Below are positions 37,101-51,645 of a stretch of 64,000 nucleotides of DNA, piece after piece (the first letter of the stretch is position 1; the number at the start of each line of letters is the position of its first letter). Source of the DNA: Haemaphysalis longicornis (Eukaryota > Arthropoda > Arachnida > Ixodida > Ixodidae); assembly GCA_013339765.2 (NCBI GenBank), contig CM023449.1:219155055-219219054 (forward strand), in the 5' to 3' direction. The position numbers and the translations under genes were made by a program. The notes under the pieces were generated by a model. The model had not been told where the DNA came from. It did not search any database and saw nothing but the letters and a program-made list of their open reading frames with translations.

Positions 37101-38131
37101 CAGTGCTTGCTCCTGTCTAGTGAAGTAGTGCTTGAACTGCTCCGGAGGAATCACTTGAACGAATAACTCTTTGGAGACACAAAGATACCAGTATACAACT
37201 GGTCACCTTCCCTTCATTTCTTTCTAAACTGGATCCGGCTTGGTGTCCATGCAACGAGCTCCCAGTTGGTAATTTTACATGCTGCCATTTGGCCCTGGAC
37301 CTGGAAGAAGTATGCATTTTGTCCCCAAAGTTGAACAACACCTTTGATGCTTCCAAGGCGCAATCTGTGCAAACTTGTTCGCATTTCAGAGCGAGCCTCG
37401 GCACTTGAACTCGACGGCCCCCCCTTCCAGCATGGGCATGTTGGGTCCAAACAAAGGCCAGACCACAACAGTCACCCTACTAGCTCTGTGCTAAACCAGT
37501 CCAGCAAGGTGCTTTGCTTATTTGCAGGTTGCTTTGCTGTCTTAACAGTCATCTTTGACACTGTTAATGCTGACAGGAGTTCACTGGCGTCTTGAACAAG
37601 AGTGTCAAGGCCATCTGCGTTAGCTTCACGTGAGTATCTCCAGCTGGGCTCATGTGTCGTCGGCACTGGCTGTCTGAATTTTTTTAGCAGTGTTGAGTCA
37701 GCAGGGAAAATAATGCAGGCACAGAACAAACGCCACTAAGGTCCTGATAAAACTTGTTGAGCTCAGAAAGTGATGGCAGCAGTATACCCATGCATTGTTT
37801 CGGTGCCTTGTGTGCTTTTGAATACTTAATAATCTGATCCAGTCGCTGCTTTGTCCCCCTTGGTGATGTACAATAAATTCGATGTTCTTCAAGTGCTTAC
37901 ACGGTCCACATACGTTGGTAGTTAGATGTCCTCTTCAGTGCAGCTCATTCAAGTCACCACTTAAATGTTCGTTTTAACAGCTAAAAGGCAGATGCCAACG
38001 TATGAGCAAGTTTCCCATGATTCTGTCATGCACGTACAATGCGTGGTCAGAAGGATGCTGCTCTTCTTAGATGGAATCTATACCTTCAGTTCAGGCTGTC
38101 AAAGTCCTTGCGAGTGATTCACCTGCGCCGA

Positions 38132-38171
<40 letters not shown>

Positions 38172-41100
38172 GAAACAGTGTGACAAACAGGGACACCAGA
38201 ACAATACACTCCACACGGAATCATATTTAAGGATGGACAAAGCTCTTAAAACTATTTCTCTTAATTTCTAAGTAAACTCTGCGAGACTTACCAGCCTTGC
38301 TGCTTTTTTTTCATTGATTTCAAATATGCCACTATTTTTTGAGTCGGTCAGGTAGTTCCCACGATAATTAGAGATAATTAGTCATTTTTGGAGGAACAGT
38401 AGACAAAACAGTGTTAGCCATAGAATCGTAATGTTTGTATTTTCCAATACTATGAAGCCTGGTGAATGCAATAAGTGAATCGGCTTATTGATGCATCACT
38501 TGGAACTCATTTTACAGCTCATCAAACTTTGGCATTTAAAATGGGCATTTGAAGTGGTTCCTTGCCACTGCTCCCACCGAAGTTTAATGAGCTGTAAAAT
38601 AAGTTCCAAGCGGTGCATCAACAAACCGATTCACTTATTGCACTCAACAGGGTCCATAGTATTGGAAAATAGAAACATTACAGTCCTATGGCTAACACTG
38701 TTTTGTCTATTGTTCCTCCAAAAATAACTAATTGACCGGCTCAAAAAATAGTGGCATATTTGAAATCAGTGGGAAAGAAGCAGCAAGACTGGCAAGTTTC
38801 ACAGTGTTTGCTTAAAATTTAAAAGGAATTGTCTTAAGAGCAGTGTCCTCCGTTAAACAGCAGTTGAAATCAACTCTCTAAGGTACCTGCCTTTTATGCA
38901 AAAATTAGCACTGTGAGTACTGCTGTGAAGGACCGCATCATCGCCCCCGTTATGATATCTCAACACGCTGAAGTCTTATTAAGCCTTTTGCAAAAAGAGA
39001 GTGTCGGAGCATGTGTTGTGCGATTTCACTGACAAAAATTTTTAGTATGCAATGAAACCTCTTTCTATTGTGAAGTTCACAGTGTTCTATGGGAACGTTG
39101 CAGTTTTAAAACAAAAGTGTGCCTAAAACTAAGGTGCGCACATCTGTACACAAAGGCTTCAAACTACTTCAATTGAACTTGTTCACATGTGAAGGAAGGC
39201 GCATCCAGCTTACCTCTCCAAGAAGAAGCGCTTTGTTTTTCTGAAGTTGCTTTGCAGACAAAATCTTCAACCAGCAGCTTGTGAAGTACTTATGGGATCC
39301 CAGCGCCTTTATCTGCTTGAGGACGACGAAAATTCGCAGCAAAGACAGGCACCTGACAGTGTCCTTGTGTGCCTCCCCTCCGGAAAGCCGTTTATGTTGG
39401 CGCTCATGTCCACTCTAAGCTGGACGTGTACTGGTTGCCGCCGTTACAAAGGCGCACCATAACGCTGTAGTGTCGGTCCTATCAGCTGCCATATACAGTC
39501 TCGAGTCCACTTATAATGGTACTGTGTATAACAATATATCGGATATAACGATGAACAACTATGGCACCGTCTACTTGTATGTGTTTTATGGTAAAGTAAA
39601 CCACTTACTACAATGCTCCAGTGCCTGCCACAATATTGGATATAACTATTCAATCTGGATACAGCGCACAATAAAAAATTCAAGCTGCTGCCAGCTCTCT
39701 GCGCCGACGGCATGAGCCGTGAGCGGCGATAAGCCTCGCATCCCTTCCAACCCTCAGAAAATGAGTCAACCGTGCCACTTACGAAGAAGCAAGGGGAGGG
39801 AGGGAGCAGTTTTCCTTTAGAATCCGCTTTGAATCCACCACCGCTTTGGCATAGTGTCTGCGCCCACTCACGAACTCGTGCCACCGGTGCCGGCACCACT
39901 CACTCGCGCGTTCGTCTACATGCGACTGCTGTGTCCCATTCTCACCGCTTTGAATTTGCCTGGGTGCCTCTTCAACTGCCTCCACTTTTTCCACGGAAGG
40001 GACGTCAGGGCCGATGGTTTGGAAACATCCCAGTGCCTCACTGAAGAGGTGACTGTTGCGTGGATACGCGCTGCGAACCACGCTGACAGTGATATTTGGA
40101 CAACGCGGTTGCGCAGCCTACTCAGGTAGGGTCTTCGCAGGAGGCACAACCTGCGAAGACCCCACTTTCCAATACAGCCCCTCATGGACTCTATTTCCAC
40201 CAAGGATCTTTTGAAGCACCTCTTGATGCTCTTAAAGAAGATGTGCGCCAGCTTCGCGTGAACCAAACAGAGCCCACTGACTATGGTACCTTTTCTGTAA
40301 ATAAGTAGTAGTACGACCTTGCTTGCATGCGAATAAAATGATGCTTTGACCTCTGTTTTGCCTTTTTTTTTGTGCAACGCGCTTATAAGAATTATCGGCT
40401 ATAAAGAGTTTTCCTTGGCTCTTGGATATTATTATAAGTGGACTACACTGTATGTATACCATTTGCGGAATGTCTGGCTAGTCCAATTTGGCAGCATCCC
40501 ACACAAAAGGCTATGAAGAGACAGTGGTCTTTCACAACGCTACTACCTCGACAGACACTCACAAGTGAGAAAATGGCAGAACAAAATGCCACTTCTATAA
40601 CCGGTTTGTGAAGATGGCGGCTGGAGCGGCAACCTGGCAGAAGTGACGTCATGTGCAAGCCATGTATGAGTAAATTATATCGTTGAAAATGAGCTACACC
40701 ACAACGTTTTTAGCAACCTTGAAATGGAAAGTGCGAACATGGAATTGTAAGTTTGAGTTTGTTTCCCTCTTTTCCTAGAACGTCTCTTCGGATTTGCAAC
40801 GAAAATTGTACCAGCAGATATTTCATTCGATATTTGTATTTTCGTACTGACATTCGACACAATTCGATTAGCACCTGGTTAGAGCAGAAATTTCGGTATT
40901 CACACACCCATAGTTGCAATACTCTGAGAGAAACACAACCTGTGCTAATTACACAATTCTCATAACTTCCTAGTCTGCATACACCCGATCCATACTTCAT
41001 GCCTGCTAAGCTTCAAGAAAAGAAAATTTCCTGCTGTGTGCAAGCCTCCAATGGAAAGGTGTGAATCGCATTACAATGAAAACAAGAGTTTACGGGCCTG

Positions 41101-44100
41101 AAAAAAGTTTTTTTTCGTTTTTTCTTTTTTTTTGCCCCACAGAACAGAGGTCACTACCTGGACAAAATCCGATTTGTTAGGATTTTGTCCTAATAAAATG
41201 TGATAAAAAGGTAGGATTGCACATAAAGGATACACCCCATTCTACCCCTACTGCGGGCTTGTCCATTGTCGACCAAAACAGCTTTTGTAATACAATTGAA
41301 AGAATGACAGATTAAGCTGTTAGGACCATAAAAACACAGTATCAACCCACATCCTGCACAAACAAATGCTTTCCCTGTCACTACAATCATACAGCAAAGG
41401 GTCAACCCATAAACAAAGATCACTGTAGTACAGTTTCACTTGTAACTGGGTGGTCTGAGTGCAACAGGTGCCATGCACATTCAGCCGTGGAGGGTCCTGA
41501 GTGCAAAGGCAGGTAACAGCCCCCTGCCCCATTGCCTTCTTTGTAATGTGGGATACTAGATGGAAACTAAGTGCACATTCTATTCACGTAGAAAAGGCTA
41601 AAATTGTGGAACGACTGTGTTTTGCACTGCTTTTTAAAACTTGTTTTGTAAGACCTCCCAACCCCTTCTACTCCTCCAACAAGCCACAAACATACCCACT
41701 GCAAATTCCCACACCAGGAATCAAAAGAAATCGCCAGCTTTTGACTCATCTTAGGAGCTCAACGAACAAGGCAGACAGGCCTGCCTGCCCCTAGCTGCAG
41801 CAAGCTTTAGGACCAATACAATATGTTCCATATAACTTTCACACACCTGAAATAAAAATGCTCCACCGAAATGAGCACAAATGTTCATTCTCTGCAGTTA
41901 CGTCTGAAAAACTGCCGGTGCTTGTTTATATTTTTTGTGAGGCCAGGGTAGCGTAGATAAGATGCAGGGGCCAATTTTATAAATCCCCGTTTAAGACTAA
42001 GTGTACTCCGTTGGAAAGTTCCAGAGAATTGTGGGAAACACCTGAGTGGTGGGCTATTACATGGACCATTTTTCGGGGAACAGAACTAAAGCCAGCTAAA
42101 ATCGGTATCCGATAGTGCACCCTGCCCAGCACTCGCAAACGTTCTCCAAGCAAGAGCGATCCCCTCTTTACTCTGGCATGCTGGCTTCGCCGCGTGATGC
42201 GATATAAGCTAAGAAGTAACTTTAGAGGCCAAAGGTCTACGAAAAGAGTATGTAACAAAGGGAAGGTACTTTTTGCCTCTTTAGAGTTCTCCTTTTAGAG
42301 TGAGTTCACAAAACATCACCGTGCTGCGTTTGATATCTTGCAGTATTTTGTGCTCAAATCGCACTTTTTTTTTTATCCGCAAATGGGGAATATGAAAAGT
42401 GCACCTAATTGCACGGCACTCAAACAAGCACCTCTAAAAGTGCGCAACAAAGTTTACATCGACAAAGGTTGCCATTAAGGTTAAGATCCAAAAGCCTTGC
42501 CAGTGAGTCTTTACCAATTACCTGTCAGTGGGAAGAGACGGATTGGAAAACAATTCTAAAATGCTGACCCTAAGTCGATCTTTTGGCCGAAACAGGGCAA
42601 GAACCCCACTGATGTCTTTTCAAGGGAGCGCACCCCTAACTTAACCCTGGCTTCACTAGTATAGGGTACACAGCGGAAGTTAGTTGGGGCCCACTGTACA
42701 ACTGCACTCGCCTTTGTATGCCTTACTATCACCACAACAACAGTATTGCTTAAAAGCCAAAAATCTTTCTCGTGACTGCGGAATTTCGTACTAGAGCTGT
42801 ACTGCTATTGCGCGCAGGAAAACCAAGCCACCGGCATGCCGGCACGGCTTGCAAGGAAAGTTCCTGTGTTCTCTACACATGAAGGCGACTACAAAATGCC
42901 GTAAATAGCCACAACAAAGCTACGACTCTAACAACTAACCTTTCTCTACAAAATTTTCTCTCTTCAGAAGGAAAAAAAAGGAAGAAAGCATCTACCTGTA
43001 ACTGGCTCCAATAAAGAGCCAGGTGCAACGTTTCAAGCAGTGCTTAAACAAAAAATAAACTGCATGCCCAGAAGTGAGAGGGTGCAAACCTTACTGCTAG
43101 CATGCAACTACAGACTCACATTTCGTTTTTTTTTTGGGAGAATGAAACACACAAGTTGAAGTGGAGAGCCATATCAAGGATATTAACTTTAAATAGTTTC
43201 CAAACCCTGCATGCTAACCTTACTGCATATTTTCAGTGTTTATTACGCATTGCAGCAACACGTGAAAGCCACCGCACTGTGATTTATTGAAGTTAGTGCA
43301 AATAAGTAAGAAATATCAGAAAATATTAGAAGGTCACCCACTTCCTGTGATTTTTAAAGCCCTATTTAAGCACGCACATGGAGTATTCTTTCCTCCATGA
43401 GCACGCATGATGACAGCTTCTTTGACAGTGCATGTCTAGATAGACAGAAGCTTTATTAAACACAGAATGGCGGGGAAGAATCAGCCACCCAGATAAATTA
43501 CCTTCACAAGCTAAATACCCATCAGGCTGCAAGCACTGTTCAAAAAAAGTCCCACAACAGATAGCCTCATAAAAAAAAAAAGAGAACTCCTCTAAATGAT
43601 GAGAAGAATGTCACCCTGGCCTTTACAGAAGCCATAACCACAGCTTCACTTATCCATACGCTACAACTCGTGGCGCGCACTTTTCCATGCCTCGTTTAAT
43701 ACTCAGCCTAATTCCCGCACTGCTATGCGATACCCTCTGCCAACTGTGCCATGCTCTACACACCACAAAGGCACTATTGTAAGACAAAAGAACAATAGCT
43801 GTCTATACATATTTGAAAGCGTATGCCATGCACAGAAACTTCCAACAGAATCGACCGTAACAAGCGGCCCATTCCCGCTTATATAGGAGAGTGAAACAGT
43901 GCTCACCTCTTCGAGCGTCATGAGCTTGTCCCCCACCATGAACACGTGGTCTTCGGCGTGCATCTTCATCATCTTCTTGATGAAGCGCAGGAGGTGCTTC
44001 TGGTTCATGCACGACGCTGCGTGCACGTGAGTGTCCACCTGCGCGTGGCGCCATCTGTCGGAATGCCGCCTCAACGCAACAAAACGCCGGCGTCTTTGAA

Positions 44101-47100
44101 GCAACAGGCCGCACAAGAGCTTCGATTTGCAGCAAGAAATAAACTCCCCATACAGTGACCCCCGAAAACGTCTGTTGTCTTTATTCACTGCATACCGAAA
44201 ACCCGGCGCGAGTAAAATGAAAATCATCTCTCGCTTAGGAAAAATCTAACCTGTAAAGCTTTCTTTGCCCCAAGCTTCTATGACATGAGGTGAAGCAAAC
44301 TTAGTGTTAAATGCGCGATTTCAGTAATAAGTCTCAAACCTTACTAGCACGAGCGGCACCATCAGCGACTTCGCGGTAAATCCTACATAAAAAGTTCATC
44401 TTTTTTTTTTTTTACAAAACAGGTTTTCGCATGCCGCTCTTAGCAAATTTTACAAAACACCCGACAGCACATGCATGCCGAGAATGATACAAAACCACTC
44501 GGACTTTACTAAAAATGCAACCACGGAAAAAAGATAACATAAGTGTTAACGACCCGCATAAAACAATAATTCACGACGCCGAAAACAAGAGCGTGTCCGG
44601 CTGACAGGTCACTTCACTGCACTGCCGTGAACGGTCACGACAAGCTACAGCGCACCAGATGCGGCTGTAGCGTTTTGAGCAACGTTTTACTCTACCTGCG
44701 CAAATTTAAAACTGTCTGTTCATGTATGAAGGCTTTGCAAAAAACAGCTGATTTTCCCTTCAAAACTGCACCACAGAACTGGCCGGTGCTCTCTCTCAGG
44801 TCACCCGGTCGCCTGTAGAGGCGTCTTTGCGCCTGGCTTCAAAGTCACGCGGTGCGGCACCACTTGCCTTTCTGATGTTGTAGAAGTCTCTGTGCGGGAC
44901 AGCCTTCTGGGCGGCCAACTCTCGAAGCTCGTTGAGGAGCACGTGCAGTTGGAACTTCGACGACAGATAGCTCAGCCGCCGGTAGCAGAACGACTTACTG
45001 AAAAGGGGAAGGGTAGCGAAAGGGCGAACGGTCACGATGCGAGCAAGCCGCTACGCAAAATGAAAGTACCCTAAGAATTTGTCAACAACGACCAAAACCT
45101 GAAAGAAAACGCAAAGCGAATCGCCTAGCAATTGCCGAGAATTCCGTGAAACGATCGCGGGGAGTTCAGGCTGCAACGTGATTTTTTTTTTTTTGATAAA
45201 GTTGTTTTTCTTGGTGTTTTTCATGGTTAGCCTGACGATAGGCCCGTTTCGGGTAGACGTTGAACATCGCGGCACTCTCCCTCTGAAAGTGTCGTGAAGG
45301 AAAACTGGGCGGTGACGTGGTTTCTCCTCGATCCGTATGACGTCAATGCTCCACCAACAACGCCCCTCGCACGCTGCCGCTTGCTGTCTTTGCTATGACG
45401 CCAATGCTCCGCCACTCGCGCGGTTATTCCTAGGTCTTTCACCCTCCCTCTCGAGCAAGCCGATCCAATCAAATCCAACCCCATCCAATCATCTCCACCA
45501 GTGTGGCTCGCTTTGCTCAGCCCTTTACGACAGGAGACGTGAACGAGCGCGTCAAAGTAGGTGAAGATCGTTTCACGATGAACACAGACAGACGACAGCG
45601 GCCAAGAAAGCGGAACTTCCCAAAACGCCCAAAACCAAAGGAGAAGCGCTGACCGCATTCTCTTCGCGTACTTCCGCCGACAAACAGGCAGACACAAACA
45701 GAGAGCCTCACACCGCTGCATCGACATCCCGTGTTATCACAGACTAGAGCGAATATTATACTCATGGTGGGGCCATTCCGCTGTCGGAACGGCAATAGCG
45801 TCCTACGTGTATACTGACTGACAATTTGCCTATCGGCGAACGAGGAGCCGAAACGGTCCGTCAGCGACTTCCGCTAACAGCGGGCCATTCCCGGGGCTGT
45901 GGTCGTGATCTAAGGGAAGACCAGCTTTTGCGGAAACTTGCCTCAGAGGAAGGCTACCCTTCAGAGTTGCTTACCTGCACCGACCACGGTCAAGAAAGAT
46001 CCCGGATGAGGTAACGAAATATTCCGATCTCAGTATGGCTTTAAAAGCTTGCAAACAGTATGTTGGGTGCATTTGAATTTGCGTGTATAGCATTTTTTGT
46101 ATGTCCCAAAGTAAATAAGGTACATGAGTAAAGCGGTCAGCCCCCTGTCGCCGGCAATTCATCCAGACTGCGCACGCGCCTGGAATTGTATACACGGTTT
46201 GTAATTATTTTAGATGATAGTCCGTTGTGTCGGGATGGGCTTGTGGGGGATGTTGCGATTCAGCGTGCTGCAGGCTCCGTGCAGCGCTCTGCTGCTTTGT
46301 GGCAGAGCCACCACTACGTGCGCCTTCCGCGTGGGCGCCTCTCTTCGGTGACTCAGCTTGCAGCGACAGCCAACAGATCCAAACATGCCCGCAACGCGCC
46401 TGGGAACGGCCGGATCGCGGGCGCCTCTCTGTCGGCGTGATTCAGACTTCGGCGGGGGCAAACGCGGCCCGCAGAGACTTGCCCGAAGGACGCGGACGCC
46501 GCTGCGGAGACCTCCCTCTCCCCTCTCTCGGACTCAGCGTGCGCCGCTACTACCGACCCTTCACGAACTTTGGAAAGAGTGTTGTGTGCGTCTGTACTGT
46601 TCCGCCGTGTGCAAAAGCAGGGGGAAAACTTGTTTGACCGTTAGCGCTTCGGGTATAAATACGGGGGCCCCAAGCGCAGAAGTTCGTTCATTTTGGAGCA
46701 GTGAATCCATGCTGTCCCTCTGCTCGAGTCCTGTACTGTAACCTCGCCCGGAAGGGTATTGTTCCTGTATTGCTTCGGCTCATCTCTCGCCCCGCACTAA
46801 ACCAGTTAAGTCTGCCTTCGGTTTCCGGTCGTCTTCTCCAGGGCAGCAACAGTTTGCTGGCCGCTCACCACCACGCTACCACAGGCGACGGAGCCCGGTT
46901 CGGGGTCGCCCTCCCGTATGTAACAGGGAGACAGTAGCTATGGGACTGGAAAAAGGCTGTAGCGCACGTGATAATTTACGTATGCTAAAACAAAAAACAA
47001 AACAGAAATTGCGTTCGTCGGCTGAAAACACTTAGTTATGTATTCCACGTCTTCCAGTTAACACTTATGTTTGCAATGGAATCGTGTAAAATTTACGCTT

Positions 47101-50100
47101 GGGAAAGCTCGAATTCTCTTCACTTTGAAGTAGATGGACTCCAATGGACACGTGGTCCTTCAAAACCGCGTTAATGATAAACTATGCCACGTCCAACCGG
47201 GGAAGACAATGTGAAGCCGGGCCGAGGCTTTAATCGAAGCTTTAAAACGAGTGACACGTAAACACCGCTTCCGCAGCGAAACGTCAGTTAAACGAGCTCT
47301 AAAGAGAATGCTTTAAATAGATCTATGTATTTACTAGCAAGGATAGTGCAATAAACCTACCACGTTTGTTAGACACTTTAACTCAAAGCATCTGGAGGGA
47401 AACCCGATAACATATCTTCCAGTTTTCGTCGCTCAAAATCCGACCTTCAGAGAATCCTAGCCCAAACCACTTAGCTGAATGGATCTAAGATATTTCGGCA
47501 CATTGGGAAGCATGAAGTCTCCGTTCTTTGAGAGATGAAAACGACTCCAATAGAACTTGGTCCGATTCAGAATATTGGTTATGTGAAACTAATATCGCAC
47601 CAAAATGTAACAAGCCGATTTACTTTCTCCCTCTTGTATTTCTTGAAGTTTCATGCTCTAGAACCTATCCGCAGCAAACGTGTTAAACGAGCCTAAAGAA
47701 ACTGTTATGCGCATCTATAGCATTTTCAACCCCAAGATTAGCACAATAACCTAACTTTTCGAATTACGCATAACTAACAGCAAATTGGAGGAAATCCTAT
47801 GAAGACTGCCTTTGACCCGCCGCTAGTAAACCGCACACGCATTGAGAAGTGCCTAGCCCAATCCCACCATAGAGTAGCCGAGACGGCCTACCTGTCTACG
47901 CTGACCTATTCACAGTTCGCGGAAACATTTCACTCGCATTGCGACGAGCATTATACAGAGGTCTTCGCGAGTTCTTTGTTCGAACACTTAAAGCGAAAAG
48001 TCTGCAAATATTTGGGACATTTGTCGATCAGAGATAAAGTGGTGTATTGTAGAAACTCATATGGCACCAAGATGCAACAGCTGAAACCTCTGCCTTTCGC
48101 TCCCTCTTTTGTTTTTGTTTTTTTCTTGTGTTTAAAAAAGGCTACCAGGCAGTTCCACAGTTCCACTTCTATTTCTAAAGCCTTTCATTTGAGGCAAAGA
48201 AAACAACGCTTCATGCGCTCTATTCAGCGTCTTCAGCATCAAACCGCGCTGACAAGAGGAGGCACTTCGCTAGGGAACTCGTGGCAATCTTTCCGGGAAC
48301 TTGGCACGCAGATACCCCCTAGTAAACAACACGCCGACGCAGGGCAGACTCCCCTCACGCCGGGTGAGCGGCCCTCTTTCCTCCTCACCCTCTTCCACCG
48401 CATAATTCACAAAGGAGCGACAACAGACGAGAAAATGCGAATAGCGGAGTAAAACTCGCAAAACCCCATTCCGGAAGTGCACATTAAAAGAATTCCAAGT
48501 GCAGAACCATTCACATTGTGCCGGATTACCCAGCAAAGCTGGTTGGTTCGACTTCGTTGGGTTGCACGAATCCATGAAACAAACTTTAGAACGGCTTCGA
48601 TATACCCACTACACGTTGCGCCACTGCTTGCCCCCAACTCCGTGTAAGGGGATAGTTGACGGCGGTGATATATGAATTTCGCTGCTTTGCCTGTTCGAGC
48701 TACAGGTGTCTTCCTATTTTATTATGATCCCCGAATGAATTAAAAAAAATGGCTGTGGCTTAACTCAGTTATGCCTGGGTGTGCGTAGCGAGAGGTACGG
48801 TTAATGCTATTGTTTAGCTTGGTTCTCTGTACGGTTACGACGCTTCTCGAGGCGTGCGGCTCGTTCTTCCTCCGTCTCTACAGCTCGCTGCCTCCTCTTG
48901 GTTTCGTTCTGACCACGAAGCCTGACGACGAATCCAATCGAGCCGCACCTTCTATATATATATTGTGAGCATGTTCTGGGCATCGCGTCGTATTTACAGT
49001 GACCGGCTCGTATATTGTGGACACCATCCTGTGTTTCATCTTCTTCCTTTCATAATCATTCTCATCACCATCCTACCAACCCTCCTCTTGCGAAGATCAT
49101 CGTCATCGGAGGCTGGTTCCGCGTCCGTGGCGGTTGCGACGCTTCCCAATAAACGTCCTCCTGCACCTGTCTCTTCAGGCCCTCTCAATATATATATTCG
49201 CCCCGAGCGCGAACACAGTCGGCCCCTGGCGGCGGCGGGACGAACCGCTCCTAGTGTGGATGGCGCTCTCGCGTCGTCTGCTTTTTCACGTTGCGTGCGG
49301 CGCAAGACGCGTGCTGCACACGACAAAACAACCAATATGTGTGCTCGTTTGGCAGTAAGCAATGACATAGTTACCTCTGCTTGCGCATTTCCTCTAGAAA
49401 CGCAATAATCAGCGGCCGTTACGGGTTAATGCGCTGGTTTAATTCCACGAAACATATTCGCCCTGGTCACCGCTTGAGTGTGAAACGTGTTATAAACATT
49501 GCTTCCACACACTGCACTTTTCGTATTGTTGAGTGCAGTCGTTTGCCGTTTCGGGAACGTCGAAGGGTGCTTTTTGAAGTTGGCGTGGTGATTATTTAAA
49601 GGATAAAAGTTTAGTACGCGAAACGGGTAAGAAGCGACAAGACCTGTGCATACGCGTGCAAATTCCACACCCTTGTAAAATTGCAGTGTCCTATAGAAAG
49701 AAGAAACAAACAAAAACATTTACACTGCACACGACCCGTGCGCTATCGCCCATGCATTACCGGACACGTATTTAACACCCGCAAGCGCCTGTGTGATCGG
49801 GTCCTTCCCGTACCTTTTCTAAAATAAATACCATTTTTGGACAGTCGTTGTTTATACTCAGGAGGAGGAATAAACATTTATTCAATTGTATCGAGTTGCT
49901 AATTTTACGTATTATTTAAAATACGTTTCTATGGATGGGCAAGAGTATTTAGGGGGGATTTTTCGGTAAAATTAAGCAGTTGTGAGTTTGCGTCGGTCAT
50001 GTGGCATTTCGTGTGTCATATTCATGTATATCATTTTCAAATCCGACATGAATCACCTTGTCCAGAAACGTGTCTCACTCAGCATAACCAAATGCCTAAT

Positions 50101-51570
50101 ATGGTCACGTCTTAACTCTTGAGGTGGACCTAAGTTTAAAGAAAGAGAAGAGAACGCATAATATAATGCACGTTGTTGCCCACATGTGTGAGGGGTGTGT
50201 GCCATGACTCGCTGTTTTTTTTTTTCTTCCACAATGCTTGCTTTCAATACAATTTTGAAACAGGCGAGCCACAATTCCTGGACAATCCCGTACCAAAGGG
50301 GGGTTAATCAGTTTTGAAAATACGTCCGCTACAGAACACGACGCCTAGTGTAGTTTCGATTGTAAGTAATACTTATAACCACAGTTTGCCTTTTTTTTTA
50401 CATGCGTTCTCTTCTCGCTCTCGCTGCTCTTGCAACGTTTGCAGGACCCCCCCCCCTCCCCCCCTTTCAGAAAAAAAAAACTAAATGCATAGAATTTCAT
50501 TTCTTAACCAATCATCACGAATTAAATGCCAAGACAAATGCGATATTCAGTTTACAAAACAAAGTAGTTACCGGGAACCCGTTGCGCTGATTCGCAACAA
50601 TAAATAAAAAGAAAATGTTTTGCTACATCTGCAATAGCGCAACTTCATTTATTGCCATCTTTAGGGTTCGTAAGCGACCTTATACGCAAGAATGCAAACA
50701 CATCTCGCTGTTGTAGGCACCTGTTAGATTTTAAAAGGAACGCAAATGGTCAACCTAGCAGCCGTAACAGAAAATTTGTGCTCACTGTGAGGTCCCAGAA
50801 GCTTGGCTTGCACACTGTAAACCTGCTTGCAACTTTGCGAAAACCTAGCTAAACATGAGATGTTGATTGTACTGCGTGCGTTGACAATTCAATTCGCAAG
50901 TTCACTTGCGACGACAGCCGTAAATAAGGGATCCTAAACCGTTATTTATCAAACCTTCCTTCAGAGTCGTTAAAATTTCATTTAAAAGACCCGTTAGAGG
51001 GGTTACATTTATATCTCTGCGCTGAACAAAATTCAGTAATTTTATGTTGCCTTTTGAACACACAAAAAATATCGTCAGCTCTTAGAAAGAATTTCGGGGC
51101 AGTTAAGTAGTGTTACCATTTCAGGGCCTTCCACAAATGCAATAATGCGTCATGCTACCAGTGAAAGCGATTGAGATTGCCGTTGTAAACTGAATTTTAG
51201 AGATCGAGGCTTCCTGATTTGTTTCTATTTATGCTTTTATTGAAGGCTCAAAGCCATAGTCTGGAAAGATCGAGCTTGCTACGAGCCACAGCGTACAATT
51301 TCATTGTCACAATCACGGCCATTCTGAGATTCCCGATGAGTCGTCGCTTTTTTTGGCGTAGTAATGAAAACGGACTGCCGCTTCCATGCTGTACATTGAA
51401 CGTTGAGGAACCGAACTACAGCATACCACTCTTGTTTGCACCTTTCGTACGCACATACGGCGAGAAAAAGGCACGAAGCGCGCCCACAGTGTGCATTCTT
51501 ACGGGCCGCTCAGCGGAGCATCCACACTAGCAGCGCGACGCTGTCGCCACCTGCATGTCGAGCTCGCGGC

Positions 51571-51645
<75 letters not shown>

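Larger units (their letters stand above)
20928..43906. other. AMP deaminase intron 6 (about 23 kb)
   Basis: Longest intron, GT-AG, between codons for ..TLEE and VFST... Contains piggyBac-related elements, Tigger-like elements, LINE tails, a YqaJ-domain pseudogene and simple repeats listed separately. No independent intact gene found; stretches between listed items are AT-rich with only short chance ORFs. Confidence 0.85.

Noticed and set aside
45227..45727. 166-codon minus-strand ORF
   Set aside because: Lies inside AMP deaminase intron 4, no recognisable domain, composition as expected by chance in GC-richer DNA.
48930..49230. Possible second LTR (TATA-like repeats, AATAAACG)
   Set aside because: No TG..CA boundaries with a target duplication could be found.
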